Made by a program: the position numbers and the translations under genes. Shown in pieces: positions 25,444 to 36,241 of a stretch of 58,160 bases of DNA. Numbering within the stretch: position 1 is the stretch's first letter; every line of letters starts with the position of its first letter. Origin of the DNA: Helicostylum pulchrum (lineage: Eukaryota > Mucoromycota > Mucoromycetes > Mucorales > Mucoraceae); assembly GCA_025677825.1 (NCBI GenBank), contig JAIXMO010000093.1:1-58160 (forward strand), given 5' to 3'. The notes under the pieces are model-generated. The model made no database searches, was not told the origin of the DNA, and worked only from the letters and a program-made list of their open reading frames with translations.

Positions 25444-25788
25444 ATGTATAATCATCGTCAAGGATATCCCTCGTTACCATCACAGCCGCTACCACATCAT
25501 TATCTACACTTCCATCCTCATGGTTATCGCCCATATTATTACTCTACGCTCCCACAACCCGTACAAAAATTCTATACACCAACACATGTTATTCAACAAC
25601 AACAGTATCAACAATACCAATCCAATCGGCAAAGACAATCCAGTAATAATACGTATCGACGTACAAGAAGTACAAATAAAAAAGAGCCTGCACCAGATGA
25701 TACTCCAAATAGTATGATCAGCAATACGATCCGTACAAAGCCAACGTTCTCTTTTATCCGTAATATCAAAGCAACAACCAATTGGTAG
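25444..25788 (+). CDS. Small Tyr/His/Pro/Gln-rich protein, unknown function
   Basis: ATG at 25444 and TAG at 25786-25788 give 114 residues in one exon. The first 60 residues are rich in Tyr, His, Pro and Gln (PHHYLHFHPHGYRPYYY and a QQQQYQQYQ stretch). The second half is more charged and ends TFSFIRNIKATTNW. No signal peptide or known domain is seen. The codon choice and base composition differ from the AT-rich flanks, which supports a real gene. A second open frame overlaps on the same strand from 25412 but has no better features. It converges with eL42 on the other strand. Confidence 0.5.
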   Translation: MYNHRQGYPSLPSQPLPHHYLHFHPHGYRPYYYSTLPQPVQKFYTPTHVIQQQQYQQYQSNRQRQSSNNTYRRTRSTNKKEPAPDDTPNSMISNTIRTKPTFSFIRNIKATTNW

Positions 25789-26030
25789 GGAACGAATTAT
25801 ATACACATGTAAAACATACAAGAATTAAAACAAATAACTTGGTAGGGTCGCAGAAACATTTTGCTTTTGCTTTATAGACGATAATAGCTATGTCATTGAA
25901 ATGAATGATAGGCAAACAAATGTGAAAAATACTTTAAAGAAATAAAATAGAAAAAGCGTTATTAAAATAAATGACTTTTTTTTTATTATTAAAAAAAAAA
26001 CGGCTTTTTGCAGAGACATGGTCGATACGC

Positions 26031-26794
26031 TTAGAAAACAAGAGCAGCACCCTTGGTCTTCTTATCACCACCTAATTCGAAGTGCTTACATCTCTTGATA
26101 GCGAGTTGCATCTTGTACTTACAGGCTAATACGTATAAAATAATAAAATAAGTGTCATAAAATTTGAAATCAATTATTATAGCTACATACCGGTACATTC
26201 AAGACGGAGGACAATCTTCTTGGTAGTCTTAGCCTTCTTGTGGAAAACGGGCTTAGTTTGACCACCATAACCAGCTTGCTTACGGTCGTAACGTCTCTTA
26301 CCTTGAGCGAACAAAGAAGCCTTACCAGCCTTGTATTGGGTAACCTTGTGAGGGGTGTGCTTTCTACACTTGGAGCCCTTGCAGTAGGTGTTACGGGTCT
26401 TGGGAATGTTGACCTAAGATAATAATAATAATATTAATTCATGTCTTATATTTTTTCATAAAGGCCAGGCAATCCATCCAAAATTTTTCCTTCCCCTTCC
26501 TTTATTTCAGCCATTCGGTCATCATATGTTGTAGACTTTTCTAATATTCTGTTATTCATTTTCTAGTATTGTATTTCACATTTTTTCCGAGTTGATATTG
26601 ATATATATATATATACACTTCTTGTATATAAAAAACCGCGTATATATATTTTTTTCAACTAAAAAAAAAAGTTTTTTCAATCCCTTTTTTTTTTATTGTT
26701 GTCTTTATCCATTGTTGTAGTTGTATTAAGGAAGGGTAGAGGAATTTGATGGACTGGATGCATTGTCTATATGGATGGATGAATCACCTACCAT
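26031..26794 (-). CDS. RPL42: 60S ribosomal protein eL42 (L44/L36a)
   Basis: Component of the large ribosomal subunit near the E site. Three exons: the ATG alone at 26794-26792, then 26413-26191 and 26125-26031, giving 106 residues, the usual length. The body reads [20 protein letters not shown], then [20 protein letters not shown] and the C-terminal [21 protein letters not shown], with the four-Cys zinc ribbon present. Exon 1 was placed at the only ATG-GTAGGT found within the preceding 400 bp; the 377-bp intron after the start codon is usual for this gene. An alternative first exon with a GTAAGT donor exists at 27196-27170 but would add a non-conserved N-terminus. Residue 56 is proline, the form that goes with cycloheximide sensitivity in yeasts. 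Confidence 0.93.
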
Positions 26795-26894
26795 GTTTAA
26801 TTCAACTGTATGCCAAAAGAGAAGGATCTATCCTAGTTCCTATTTCGTTTCTACACTTAAAACCTCTTGATCTCCTCTTCTGGTTCACAAATGT

Positions 26895-26915
26895 ATCCGG
26901 TCCGGATATGTCCGG
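26895..26915. promoter_or_regulatory. CCGGAT inverted repeat upstream of eL42
   Basis: ATCCGG-T-CCGGAT is a perfect 13-base inverted repeat (26895-26907), followed by another TCCGG half-site at 26911-26915 and a T9A9 tract (26917-26934). It lies about 100 bp upstream of the eL42 start codon in otherwise AT-rich DNA, so it may bind a dimeric activator. Function is inferred from position only. Confidence 0.4.
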
Positions 26916-27355
26916 CTTTTTTTTTAAAAAAAAATTGGGGCGGAACATACACCCCCATGCCTGATTTACTTGTAATAAATGTCATGCAAAAAAAAAAAAA
27001 AAAAGGTTTGAAGTAAACAAAAACTTATTTTATTCACAATAAATTCAAGTGTTTGTTTTAAAACATCAGAGGGTTCAAATCACATCTAAAAACACTTGAA
27101 TTTATATTTATGAATGTTAGGCTTTAACATGATTTTACTCACAAATAAAAATTACAAATAAAACTTACCGAGGTGTAACTGTCAAAGATGTACATTCTAG
27201 TGAACAATGAGTAATAATAACAATAAAAAGATTTATAAAAGAAAAGAGAATCACGAAATAAAAAAAACGGACGTTTATATTTTTTATAATTTCCAAGTAA
27301 AAATACGCCAATCTTACACTCTGAATATTACGTAAAAAAACATTACGAAACAGTC

Positions 27356-27650
27356 ATGACGAATTTAGGTGGTGGTGCTGCTTTTAGTTCTGTTATAAAA
27401 GCAAAGGACCAAGAAGCAGGCGAGCTGATTCATAATAATGAATCCATGTAAGTTTTTAATTACTATCAAGTTTCTTATATAACGATTTAAAAAACCTTGG
27501 GCAAAAGAAAAAAAAAAATTGATATTCTAAAATGTTGTCAACTACTACCTATAACTATAAAAAAAAATATTTCTTTTTTTCTTCTTTAATTTTTTCTTTC
27601 TCATAATTAGCTGGCAAGTATATCACCGTATCAAGCAAGAAGAAAAATAA
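27356..27650 (+). CDS. Very small two-exon ORF (43 residues), unknown
   Basis: Exon 1, 27356-27447, begins MTNLGGGAAFSSVIKAKDQE and ends at a perfect GTAAGT donor. Exon 2, 27611-27650, follows a TTAG acceptor and gives WQVYHRIKQEEK and a stop; the phases match (2 + 1). The protein has no membrane segment or signal peptide. The clean splice sites and non-random sequence suggest a real small gene, and Gly-rich start plus helical tail could be a small subunit of a larger complex. I cannot name it. The DNA after the stop stays open in another frame for about 24 codons. Confidence 0.5.
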
Positions 27651-28889
27651 TAAGGAAGTAACGGTTTCATACATCAAAAGGGTAGTTTTCATATATGATT
27701 TATTTATTTTTAGAAATACACTGTTCTGATAATCAAGATGGCTGCTGAAATGAAAAAAGAAGGTGTCTTCTTGGTAAAGTATTTATCATGATTTATGATA
27801 AAACTAATTTCAAGGTATGAACTTTTTATTATATTTCTTCAAGGTATGTTGAAACTCTTTAGGTACTCTACTTGGACTTTTTTTGCTCTTCTTGGATTCT
27901 TGCTCTGTTTGGAATTATTTGCTCTGCTTGGACCTTTGAGTGGTGCTAATCAGATGTGATTATATTTCAAGTTGATGCTACTCTTCGGTTATCTCTTCCT
28001 CTTGTGCTATTTTTTTTTTACTCATGAAAGGTTTTTTAAAAGGTTTCTACCACAAAGGTAAAATAATGATAAATAAATAATGATATTTTACCAAGATAAT
28101 ATGGTTATGCTGCAAGTTCCCTTAATTCAATGCATGGATTATGTTACAAAGAATGCTTTATATTGTTACAGGTATGATATCAAAATATAAATTTTACGCA
28201 GGTTTAAGCTCTGTAAAAAGCCCACCACTAACATTTTATTTTTATCACTCTCAGATGGAATTTATCTATTGAAACTGTTTCTGGTGTTGTTTGATCTGTA
28301 TAAAAAATATCCATTATTATTATCATTTTATACAAAAATAAAATATGATTACTATTTGGGTCACCTATTCAAACAATAACTTCCATCGTGTTACAATAGA
28401 CTATTATTTTTATTTTACATGCAAATTTCTCGGAATACTATCCGTTATTTTGTATTCTATCTTGTGATGTTTTGCATATAAATACAGCTTGAGGAACGGG
28501 GAACGTCATTTTTTTTTAAAAAAGAGGTTTCTTTTTCGCCCTGGACGATATTGTATGTGATAGACATTTTGACAAATCAAACTGCTTCCGGGATAGTTTT
28601 CAACTCAGAATAGGCCCTTTTTTTTTTGAATGACAGTTATGTCAAAAAAGAGAGAACTTGTAAACTTCAAATCATTTACTGAAGACAAGGAAATACATAC
28701 TACAGAAGAAGGGAAAACAAAAAGATAATGCAAGCGGTTTATTTACAGTTTACTTGTCACCATGTGAGAGTTTTAATAAAGGACTTTCCAAAGTAATATA
28801 TATATTAGTGTAACTACAAATTTTAAAAAACATAAAAATAAATCTCTTTTTTGTTATTTTGATCTTTTTACTTTTACTTTATATATATC
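27651..28889. other. Intergenic, with a short local repeat
   Basis: No convincing gene. Near 27860-27940 several copies of a TTGGACT/TTGGATT motif with GCTCT follow each other at about 14 to 27 bp, a degenerate local repeat. A short ATG frame at 27738 (17 codons) is not supported by other evidence. Confidence 0.4.
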
Positions 28890-30586
28890 ATGTTCCAACG
28901 ACGTATTCAACTAGATGTCGAAGACCGTTCCCCGTGGTCTATCCCATGCTGCAGTACATTTCGTAGTCAGCGTATTCAGTTGTCTGAAGACTCTGATCAA
29001 GAAGAAGAGGAACAGTCCATCACCCCATTCCGCATTGAATCCACTTCTTTTTTACAGCATCCATCTAACCTCTCTCGTAATCCTTTTGCAAGAGTAGATC
29101 AAGTTTCTCCAAAATCAATAACCACTACTTCACCAATAGAACCACAAGAAGAGGTAAAATAATATGTTTATAGGATTTTTTATTTTATTTTTTACCCACA
29201 CATAATCTTGAAGCGTACAGAGGAACCGGTAAATGTAAGCAGAAACAAGTATGAAAATGAACCTGATTGGACAGAGATCCATGAAGAAGAAGATAATGGT
29301 ATCGTTAAATTGCCTACTTTGATTACAGAAGATACAAGTGAGGAAGATACAAGCGAAGAAGCTGTAAGAGAGGAAGTTGCAAAAGAGGAAGTTGCAAAAG
29401 TGGAAGCTGCAAGAGTGGATAATGCAAGCGAAGTAGGTATAATTTTTGAGGTTACAGCTCCCGAAATTACAAAAGAAGAAGAGGAGGAGGTAAAAGAAGA
29501 AGACATGCCTAAAAAAGAAGAAAAAATACCCCAGATTGAAAAGGAAGTATTACATTTATTACCGTTACCTCAACTATCTAATGAACTACCACCTACCATG
29601 ATCCACAAAAAGCCCTCGTTTGAAAAATCCATGTATGGTGAAGCACCCCTTATGACTACCAGTCACTCCACCACAACCAACCGAATCTCCAGGTTTTCAA
29701 TGACAGAAGAAGACTTTTTGGCCTTAAAGAAAAAAGAGGAAGACTTTTTTGTCTTAAAGAGACAAGAAGAAGAATTCAAAAAACGATTATCTGCGGAAGA
29801 ACCTTTATCTATAAAACAAATAAAACTATTATCTATGAACGATATGATCATACCGTCAAAAGAAATCACAGCTTCACCAATCGAAATAACTCCCCAAACA
29901 GATCCTTTATCGATACCCGCCCAAGACCACAAACAAGTTACACAACGAAGATCCTCTATGGCACAATCTATTCTTGGCGATAAACTAGATGATTTCACCG
30001 AGAAATTAGCATTTATAAAAAAGAATATTATTATGAATACTGATTCTGATGAAGAAGATGAAGAAGAGGCGGATAATGCTGAAGAAACATTAAAAAAGAT
30101 TGCATTATTAAAACAAGAAACTACTACATCTGCACCTGTGTAAGTTTATATTATAAACTGTTTTTAGAGTTAAAACTTAAAATAAAAAACATAATAAAAA
30201 AATTGTAGCGAAACACCAAGACCATTACACAGAAGAACTAGTTCATTAATGGACGTAGCTCCTACACTTGCTAGATTTATAAACCAAATTAGTGGTAAAT
30301 ATCAACCTAGATTTTTTTATATTTTTTTTCTCATACATTTATTATTCTACTAGCTGGTCATGAACCTTCTTCATCTCAAGAAGAAGACCAAGACGAAGAA
30401 GAGTTATTTGATTTTACAAAAGTTATTGAGATCGGAAAAAACGTTCGATCATTTAGTGAAGGCTTCGTAGGTAACGGTATCCGTATGTTAAACGACGTAG
30501 CCACGAGAATAAAGACATCTTCCGAGGAAGAAGATGGAGAAAAGCAAACAGAACATGAAAATTGGATTAATGATTCTTATATTTAA
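28890..30586 (+). CDS. Acidic, low-complexity protein, unknown function
   Basis: Four exons in phase: 28890-29153, 29214-30139, 30209-30294 and 30354-30586, about 502 residues. Acidic throughout, with repeated Glu/Ser blocks (EDTSEE twice, then EEVAKEEVAK near residues 130-150) and a charged helical stretch around residues 250-280 in which the pattern EEDFLALKKKEEDF recurs as EEDFFVLKRQEEEF. Further acidic runs lie near residue 375. The C-terminal 60 residues are more ordered and contain FTKVIEIGKNVRSFSEGFVG followed by a probable amphipathic helix, which may be the conserved core. No known domain recognised. It converges with the TLC gene, stops 26 bp apart. Confidence 0.8.
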
Positions 30587-30612
30587 TAATATAATAACAA
30601 TAAAATAAATGT

Positions 30613-31440
30613 TTATATGGTATAAATTTTATCTAAAAATGAATGCTTTGGTTTTCTTCTTTTTGATAAAAGGGCCATGGGAGGATTAGGTTTATAAAAC
30701 GAGGACCAATGAATAGAGTATCTCTTTAATTGTTGTGTAAGAATACCTATATTGCAATTTTGAGTTAGTACACATGCAAACTTTATATATATATATAACT
30801 TACCGTAGAACCAGTAAAGATGTAATGGAAAGACAATCACAGCAACCAGCCACAAGGTCTCCAATCGATGTCTTTGCTGCAATGCCACGATCATATAAGT
30901 ATGAAAAACCAACCTCAACACAAAGAAACTAGACGCAAACAGCAGATCACACCTCCACTCTTTTTTAAACGACCCCAACGCTAACAACAAGGTCGGCAAC
31001 TCTAACAAACAATTTGTACTAAAGAAAGAAGAGGATCTTGACCGAAGTAACCAGAACAAGATGCCAATATATAACGGATGATGAATCCAACCAGTAAGTA
31101 CGGTAATTCTACTTCTATAATAAATAGAACCCAGCAATAAATCCAATACCAAGTAAGATATAAAGAAGCACACCATCGCTATATGGAAATCTGAATCTAT
31201 ACTCAACTGATTCATATCCCAACCTGATTTCCAGAACAAAATAAAGAATGGAATAGAAGTAATGGTACATACAAGACTACTGGCAAATGTAAGGATCCAG
31301 CTTATTTGCTTATCGGTTTTAGTGAGCCCACTCTTGATGCAATAAAAGAAGAAACATATCAAGCTACTGAAACTTGCTAGAAAAGAGATGGGCACGATTG
31401 GCTGACAGAGTACTTGTAGAAGTGTAAGTTTCACCACCAT
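30613..31440 (-). CDS. TLC-domain membrane protein (TMEM56-like)
   Basis: Two exons, 31440-30804 and 30746-30613, coding for about 256 residues. The intron (57 bp) has a TACTAAC branch site. Six to seven hydrophobic segments; the middle holds the TLC hallmarks, namely a GWIHHPLYIG segment, ELPTLLLALGSF and a conserved Arg/His block in the following helix (FVLRLVFHTYM). TLC proteins sit in the ER or other membranes and act on or sense lipids (ceramide synthases, TRAM, CLN8). The ceramide-synthase homeobox is absent, so this is closer to the TMEM56 type. The basic C-terminal tail (SKRRKPKHSF) may be a retention or sorting signal. Exact function unknown. Confidence 0.75.
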   Translation of the reverse strand: MVVKLTLLQVLCQPIVPISFLASFSSLICFFFYCIKSGLTKTDKQISWILTFASSLVCTITSIPFFILFWKSGWDMNQLSIDSDFHIAMVCFFISYLVLDLLLGSIYYRSRITVLTGWIHHPLYIGILFWLLRSRSSSFFSTNCLLELPTLLLALGSFKKEWRCDLLFASSFFVLRLVFHTYMIVALQQRHRLETLWLVAVIVFPLHLYWFYGKLYIYIKFACVLTQNCNIGILTQQLKRYSIHWSSFYKPNPPMALLSKRRKPKHSFLDKIYTI

Positions 31441-31920
31441 TATATTTTTAAAAAAGAGAGAAAAAAAGACAAAAACCTATTATTTTTCTTTTAGTAGTAG
31501 TTGCTTATATAGTTGAGGGTGGCATCATATTACAACACAGGGGGAGGAGAAATTTATGCAAACGACATTTAATTTTTTTTAAGCAAAATTATTTGACAAT
31601 AGGCTCATTAAACGCAGGAGATGCGCTAGAAAAATAGGAGATATTTTTTTTTTTACTCTACACGTTGTTTCTGGGTGGCAAACAGAAAAGCACTGATACC
31701 CTTTTCTAATGCTATCTATACAGACCTAAACTCACCCCTCTTTTTTTTCGACGTGCTATTTTTTATTTTTAATGCAAACACTTACATTGTACGCACTCGG
31801 CTGAGACAAAATGTATACAAAAAAGCAAAATTAGATTTTTGCCCTTTAAAAAATAAAAACTATATCCCTTTCAAAACTGAAAAAAAAGAACACTCCTTTG
31901 TTAAAAACCAACTTTTTATT
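31441..31920. other. Intergenic between two minus-strand genes
   Basis: AT-rich; holds the upstream region of the TLC gene and the 3' flank of the molybdenum-cofactor gene. The plus-strand open frame here looks spurious. Confidence 0.5.
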
Positions 31921-34048
31921 TTATTTCGTTAAGCCTCCAATCAAGATACAAGGAACGGATAACCCTTTACTTAAGACAGATATATCAGGGGTACGCATTG
32001 GTAATTGAAGTAACCCATTTGCCTCGACCATACTCATCAGTCTACTACTTTGTTGATTACCAGTAGAAGAAGCCATCAAGTTTCCATTTTCGATATGAAC
32101 AAAGACACGATGATACTCAGGCCTAGTATCCAACACAATATCATGTTGGATCTTGACAGGAATCAAAGCATGTTCAGGTTTTTCCCACCCAGCCATCCGC
32201 CTTAATGCAGGCAACACAAACAAGTGGAAGGCGACAGTTGCAGAAACAGGGTTTCCAGGCAATGCAAAAACTAATTTAGAAGCACGTTTGCCTTGAGGGA
32301 TAGTTGCGAAAGTGGTCGGTTTTCCTGGTTTCATCAAGACACGTCCGAAATGAATCGTAGCCTGCATCTTTTGTTCCAAAATAGGTTTCATAAAATCTGC
32401 TTCACCCATAGAAACTCCTCCAGTTGTAACCAATACATCAACTTTGGCAACTGCTTCTTCTAACCTTTCAAAAATTTCGTCTACATCGTCATCTACAATA
32501 CCTAAATCAACTGCTTCAAATCCGCTGGCTGCAACTGCTGCTAATAAAGTGATACGATTGGTATCACGAATTTGTCCAGGTTTTAATTCATCTGTATGCA
32601 TATGATCCAAGACTTCATTACCCGACGATAAGACACCGACACGAGGCTTACGATACGCTTTGACATGACGTACACCGACTGAAGCCAGCGTACCTAATTC
32701 AGTACCAACACGTTGTCCTCTATGTCCAACCAATTGTCCAACCTGACAATCAGATCCAACCCTTCTAATATTTTGATTTTCAACAGCAGATACCAAGATT
32801 TCAACCTCGAGTTCTTCATTTCCCTGTTCTTTTACAAGTTTTGTATCTTCAACCATAATTACAGCATTTGCTCCTTCAGGTACCATACCTCCTGTGGCAA
32901 CACGAGCAATTTTGCCAGGAGTTAAGGGTTGGCAGGAGGCCTGTCGTGCTAAAGAAATGGATTCGACTTGGTATACACCAAGACCATCTTCGACACGAAT
33001 AGCATAGCCATCAACAACAGAAGCACGATACCCAGGTACAGGTTCAATAGCAACAACATTTTCAGCCAACACATAACCAGGCAAGAACTGCGAGACAGGT
33101 ACATTAATCACATTCAACGCTTTAGCTTGTTCAGCCACAATCTTGAGTGCCTTATCAACATGAATTAAAGGATAAGGAGAAGCACGTAATCTACGAGCAA
33201 CTGGTGTATCTAAAGAAGCTGATTGACCAGTTTGAGAAGCGTCTCCCTCAACATCATGTTTATGTGTACATGTGTGGCCATTACCACCACCACCACCACC
33301 ACCACCACCACCACCACCACCAGTAGCACCAGTAGTACCAGAAGCGCTACTAACATCAACGCCGCCTTGTTGAATCTTTGTATGAAATTTTTTGACAGAT
33401 CTGTCCAACAATAAATCAAGTGCATGAGGTAAAACCTTTAGGACGGCGTCCATATTTTCTTGACATGCCTTTGGACTTCCAGGTAAAGTAATAATCATAG
33501 TCTTGTTTCTAATACCTGTTATAGGTCTCGATAATGCTGCAAAAGGTGTAATTGCTATAGACGAAGATAATAACAAGTGAGTAATACCAGGAGTTTCTTT
33601 TGTCAATAGAGGTTTTACAGCCTTTAAAAGTTTAACTTTAGTGTACAATAAAGGAGGGAGTTTTTTTTTATACCTCAGGAGTAACATCTCTCGGAGAAAA
33701 ACCTGTTCCGCCTGTAATGATGATCAAGTTTAACTCTGACCAAGAAGTAATTGTGTTTTGAATAGCATGTATCTCATCGTTAACAATAGTTTGTTGACTA
33801 ATAGAGTATTTTTGAATATCAGATAAAATAGACTTGATAAGTGGTCCACTTTTATCAACAGAGTTGTCAACAGAAGCAGTGTCGCTAACTAAGTTTATGA
33901 ATGAGTTAGAAAGAAAAGAGTAAGCCGTAATATGGTCATAAATTTACCTGTCAATATACCAACAGTGTATGGTTCTACAACAGATTTTTCTTGTGTGTTA
34001 ACTACTTTATTATACGCGTGTGATATTTATAGATAAGTTACCAGACAT
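31921..34048 (-). CDS. cnxE: Molybdopterin adenylyltransferase / molybdenum insertase fusion (gephyrin-like)
   Basis: Last two steps of molybdenum-cofactor synthesis, in the cytosol: adenylation of molybdopterin and insertion of molybdate. Best exon model: 34048-34042, 34001-33948, 33888-33674 and 33621-31921, about 658 residues. Residues 1-150 are the MogA-like G domain (IITTGGTGFSPRDVTPE). A linker near 170-225 has a Gly12 run and a His/Cys-rich GHTCTHKHD. From about 235 to the end comes the MoeA-like E domain, with SVVDGYAIR, a GGVSMGEADF motif and ALPGNPVSA. The domain order is the same as in gephyrin. The first intron in this model is only 40 bp and the 5' end is the least certain part; the phase after it is right. 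The cofactor would serve nitrate reductase or sulfite oxidase. Confidence 0.9.
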
Positions 34049-34130
34049 TTTTTTAAAAAATAAGAAAAGGGAAAAAAAAATCGTTTTAGATTTAATCTTT
34101 TTTTTATCCTATTTGTTATTATTTTTTTTC

Positions 34131-34892
34131 ATGATTACAGCCATTCTAGTAATTTGCTTAGTTCTAGTACCAACAATACCGCTTTTACTTTACGGTATTG
34201 GTTTACTATTACCAGCAAGTCATACCGTTACCCGTTCAGCATCTTACAACACGACTGCCGAAATCGTATGGGCTATCCTGACCAGTGTACAAGATTACCC
34301 AGCCTGGCGAAGCAACATTGATCGAGTGACTCTCCGTCAAGACGAATTTGAAAGTGATATTAACAAGTATGAAGATGAAAGCCGTTTAACATTTGTCGAA
34401 TACACTTCCAAAAAAGATCGACGTACAGTTATTGTTCATATTGAACAAGAACACGAAAGAAAACTTTTAAGGGTGATTGAAGAAAGACCTTATATTACTC
34501 CTGGAGAAGAACATTCCTTTACAAACTCAAATTTTAGTGGTTCTTGGACTTTTCTTATTGAACCTGAACAAGATAAAGTTACTTTAAAGATTACTGAATT
34601 TGGTACAGTTAAGAAACCAATGGTGAGAGCTTTTCATACTCTCTTTTTCGGTTTCAATCGTCGTATCGATCGCTTTTTAAAGGATTTAGGAAAAGAAATC
34701 GAGTTAGGTTTCCTTGAAGAACGAGAGGAAGTCGAAGACAAAGAAGAAGAAGAAGAAGAAGAGGAGGAGGTTAAAGAACAAGAACAATTAGTTGAAGAAG
34801 AGGAACTAGCTCAACCTAGTTTAACTGAATCAAAGTTGCTTGATAAAGAGTGGGACATGATGAATGAAATATACGAAAAGAAGGAACTTTAA
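34131..34892 (+). CDS. Membrane-anchored START-like (SRPBCC) protein
   Basis: One exon, 253 residues, ATG at 34131. Residues 2-28 are a strongly hydrophobic segment with no charges (N-terminal anchor). Residues about 33-200 look like a Polyketide_cyc2/SRPBCC fold: HTVTRSASYNTTAEIVWAIL at the entrance, DYPAWRSNIDRV, then a strand-rich region and a long C-terminal helix (FGFNRRIDRFLKDLGKEIEL). Such folds bind hydrophobic ligands. The C-terminal 50 residues are a Glu-rich tail. The stop codon overlaps the stop of the convergent methyltransferase gene (34889-34892). The anchor and domain fit a lipid-binding role, which is inferred. The frame stays open upstream to 34020, without another ATG. Confidence 0.75.
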   Translation: MITAILVICLVLVPTIPLLLYGIGLLLPASHTVTRSASYNTTAEIVWAILTSVQDYPAWRSNIDRVTLRQDEFESDINKYEDESRLTFVEYTSKKDRRTVIVHIEQEHERKLLRVIEERPYITPGEEHSFTNSNFSGSWTFLIEPEQDKVTLKITEFGTVKKPMVRAFHTLFFGFNRRIDRFLKDLGKEIELGFLEEREEVEDKEEEEEEEEEVKEQEQLVEEEELAQPSLTESKLLDKEWDMMNEIYEKKEL

Positions 34893-36119
34893 TTATTTTT
34901 TTTAATAAACCTTGCAACAAAAAATCCACTTGTACGACTTTGAATAGGATCAAAGCGTAAACAGTATTTTTCAATAATTGATTGTTTTTCTCCATCAGAT
35001 TGTTGTTTAATAGTTGCCTTGTTTATATTGAAATTAGGTATATAAGCCAATTGTGCTTCTTTAAACTCGTTTAAAAACCAAGCTACATTTCCTTCGTTTT
35101 GACGTATTGATAGTGAACACGTACTATAGACCATCGTACCACCTGGTTTTAACATTTTCCAACCTTGTTTCATTAAGTCTCGTTGTAATTGTGTAATGTT
35201 TAATATTCTATTTGAGTCCATAAAATTCTTTTCGAATGTATTCCAACCCCACTTTTCATACTGTATATGCCTTGTTAGTTACTGATAAATTAACCTCTTT
35301 TTATCTCTGTTTTACCTTGAGAATATGTGCTATACTACCATCATGCGTACATTCAGCATCAACAAGTACTTTATCATAGAATGAACCACTATTAACTTGA
35401 CTATCAAACCGAAGTAATCGAGAAGCCCAAAATGGTTTAGACTGTATTACTTTTTGACGTTTACTAGAACTTGATCCTTCTATTACTTTATTCCCCAATC
35501 GAGAAGGAGGAGGCACTTCAAATGTAGTGCCATCACCTTCAAACAACCTTACTTTTTCTCCAACCTTATACTTTTTCAATAAAGATCTGCAAGTAGCCAA
35601 TCGATGTGCTGCTAAATCTACACCAGTAACAGTACCTAATCCATCTCTTCCCAATATATTTGAAATCATACATAATTTAGCCCCAGGAGCACAACATAAA
35701 TCAAGTACTTGATCGTCTTTTTCTAAGCCCAATGCTTCTACTGCAATAGCTGAACTTAGATCAATACCAAAAATAGCATGTTCCTTATACCTAAATAGTA
35801 AATATATTCTTATCAACAAAGCCTGCCATTTAAAATAAACTACACAAGAACAAACTTACGCCGAAATATCGGATATACGCTTTTGGCCCAATTGTACACT
35901 GAAAAAGTCTGCTAGTTCGGGAACAGAAAATACTTGATCGGTTTCAAATTGTTCTCTTAATTGTTGTAAAGTAGGTCTTTGAGATAAGGGTAAATGAGTA
36001 TTGGTACGAATATACCGTGGTAAGTCAGCTACTGTATATATCTCGGGATCAATATCATTGTCCTCGAGAAACTTTTTAAAGCAAGTAGGAAGTTGGTCTA
36101 TATTAAATGGAATTGACAT
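34889..36119 (-). CDS. NOL1/NOP2/Sun-family RNA cytosine-C5 methyltransferase
   Basis: Three exons: 36119-35860, 35790-35316 and 35260-34889, about 368 residues. SAM-dependent methylation of a cytosine in RNA is expected. The SAM site is VLDLCCAPGAKL, followed by TVTGVDLAAHRL. The two cysteine motifs of the family are present as VDAECTHDG and YSTCSLS. The C-terminus has the SGFFVARF strand typical of this group. The first 85 residues do not look like a PUA domain and may hold an RNA-binding part. It is shorter than NOP2 and closer in size to tRNA or organelle enzymes. I see no clear targeting peptide. The RNA target cannot be named. Intron 2 has a TAACTAAC-type branch site. Confidence 0.88.
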
Positions 36120-36241
36120 TATGAAAAAAAAAAAATATAAAAAAATACCAAAAAAAAAAATAGTTTTTTTTTAACCCGGGTCGTAACTTTAAAAAAGAAG
36201 GATGTTTTTTTATTTATTACAAATACACCTTTTGTAAAAAA

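Noticed and set aside
25412..25717. Alternative frame MAGSGIFSSS overlapping the small Y/Q-rich gene
   Set aside because: Composition is like a shadow of the 25444 frame, which has clearer amino-acid bias and a tidy end.
26414..26791. Possible C/D-box snoRNA inside the eL42 first intron (ATGATGA with CTGA 9 bases later, minus strand)
   Set aside because: No proper terminal D box or closing stem was found; the boxes are too close for a normal guide.
27170..27196. ATG exon with GTAAGT donor on the minus strand (MYIFDSYTS) as the first exon of eL42
   Set aside because: It keeps the frame, but eL42 proteins start with Met-Val-Asn, which the ATG at 26792-26794 gives directly.
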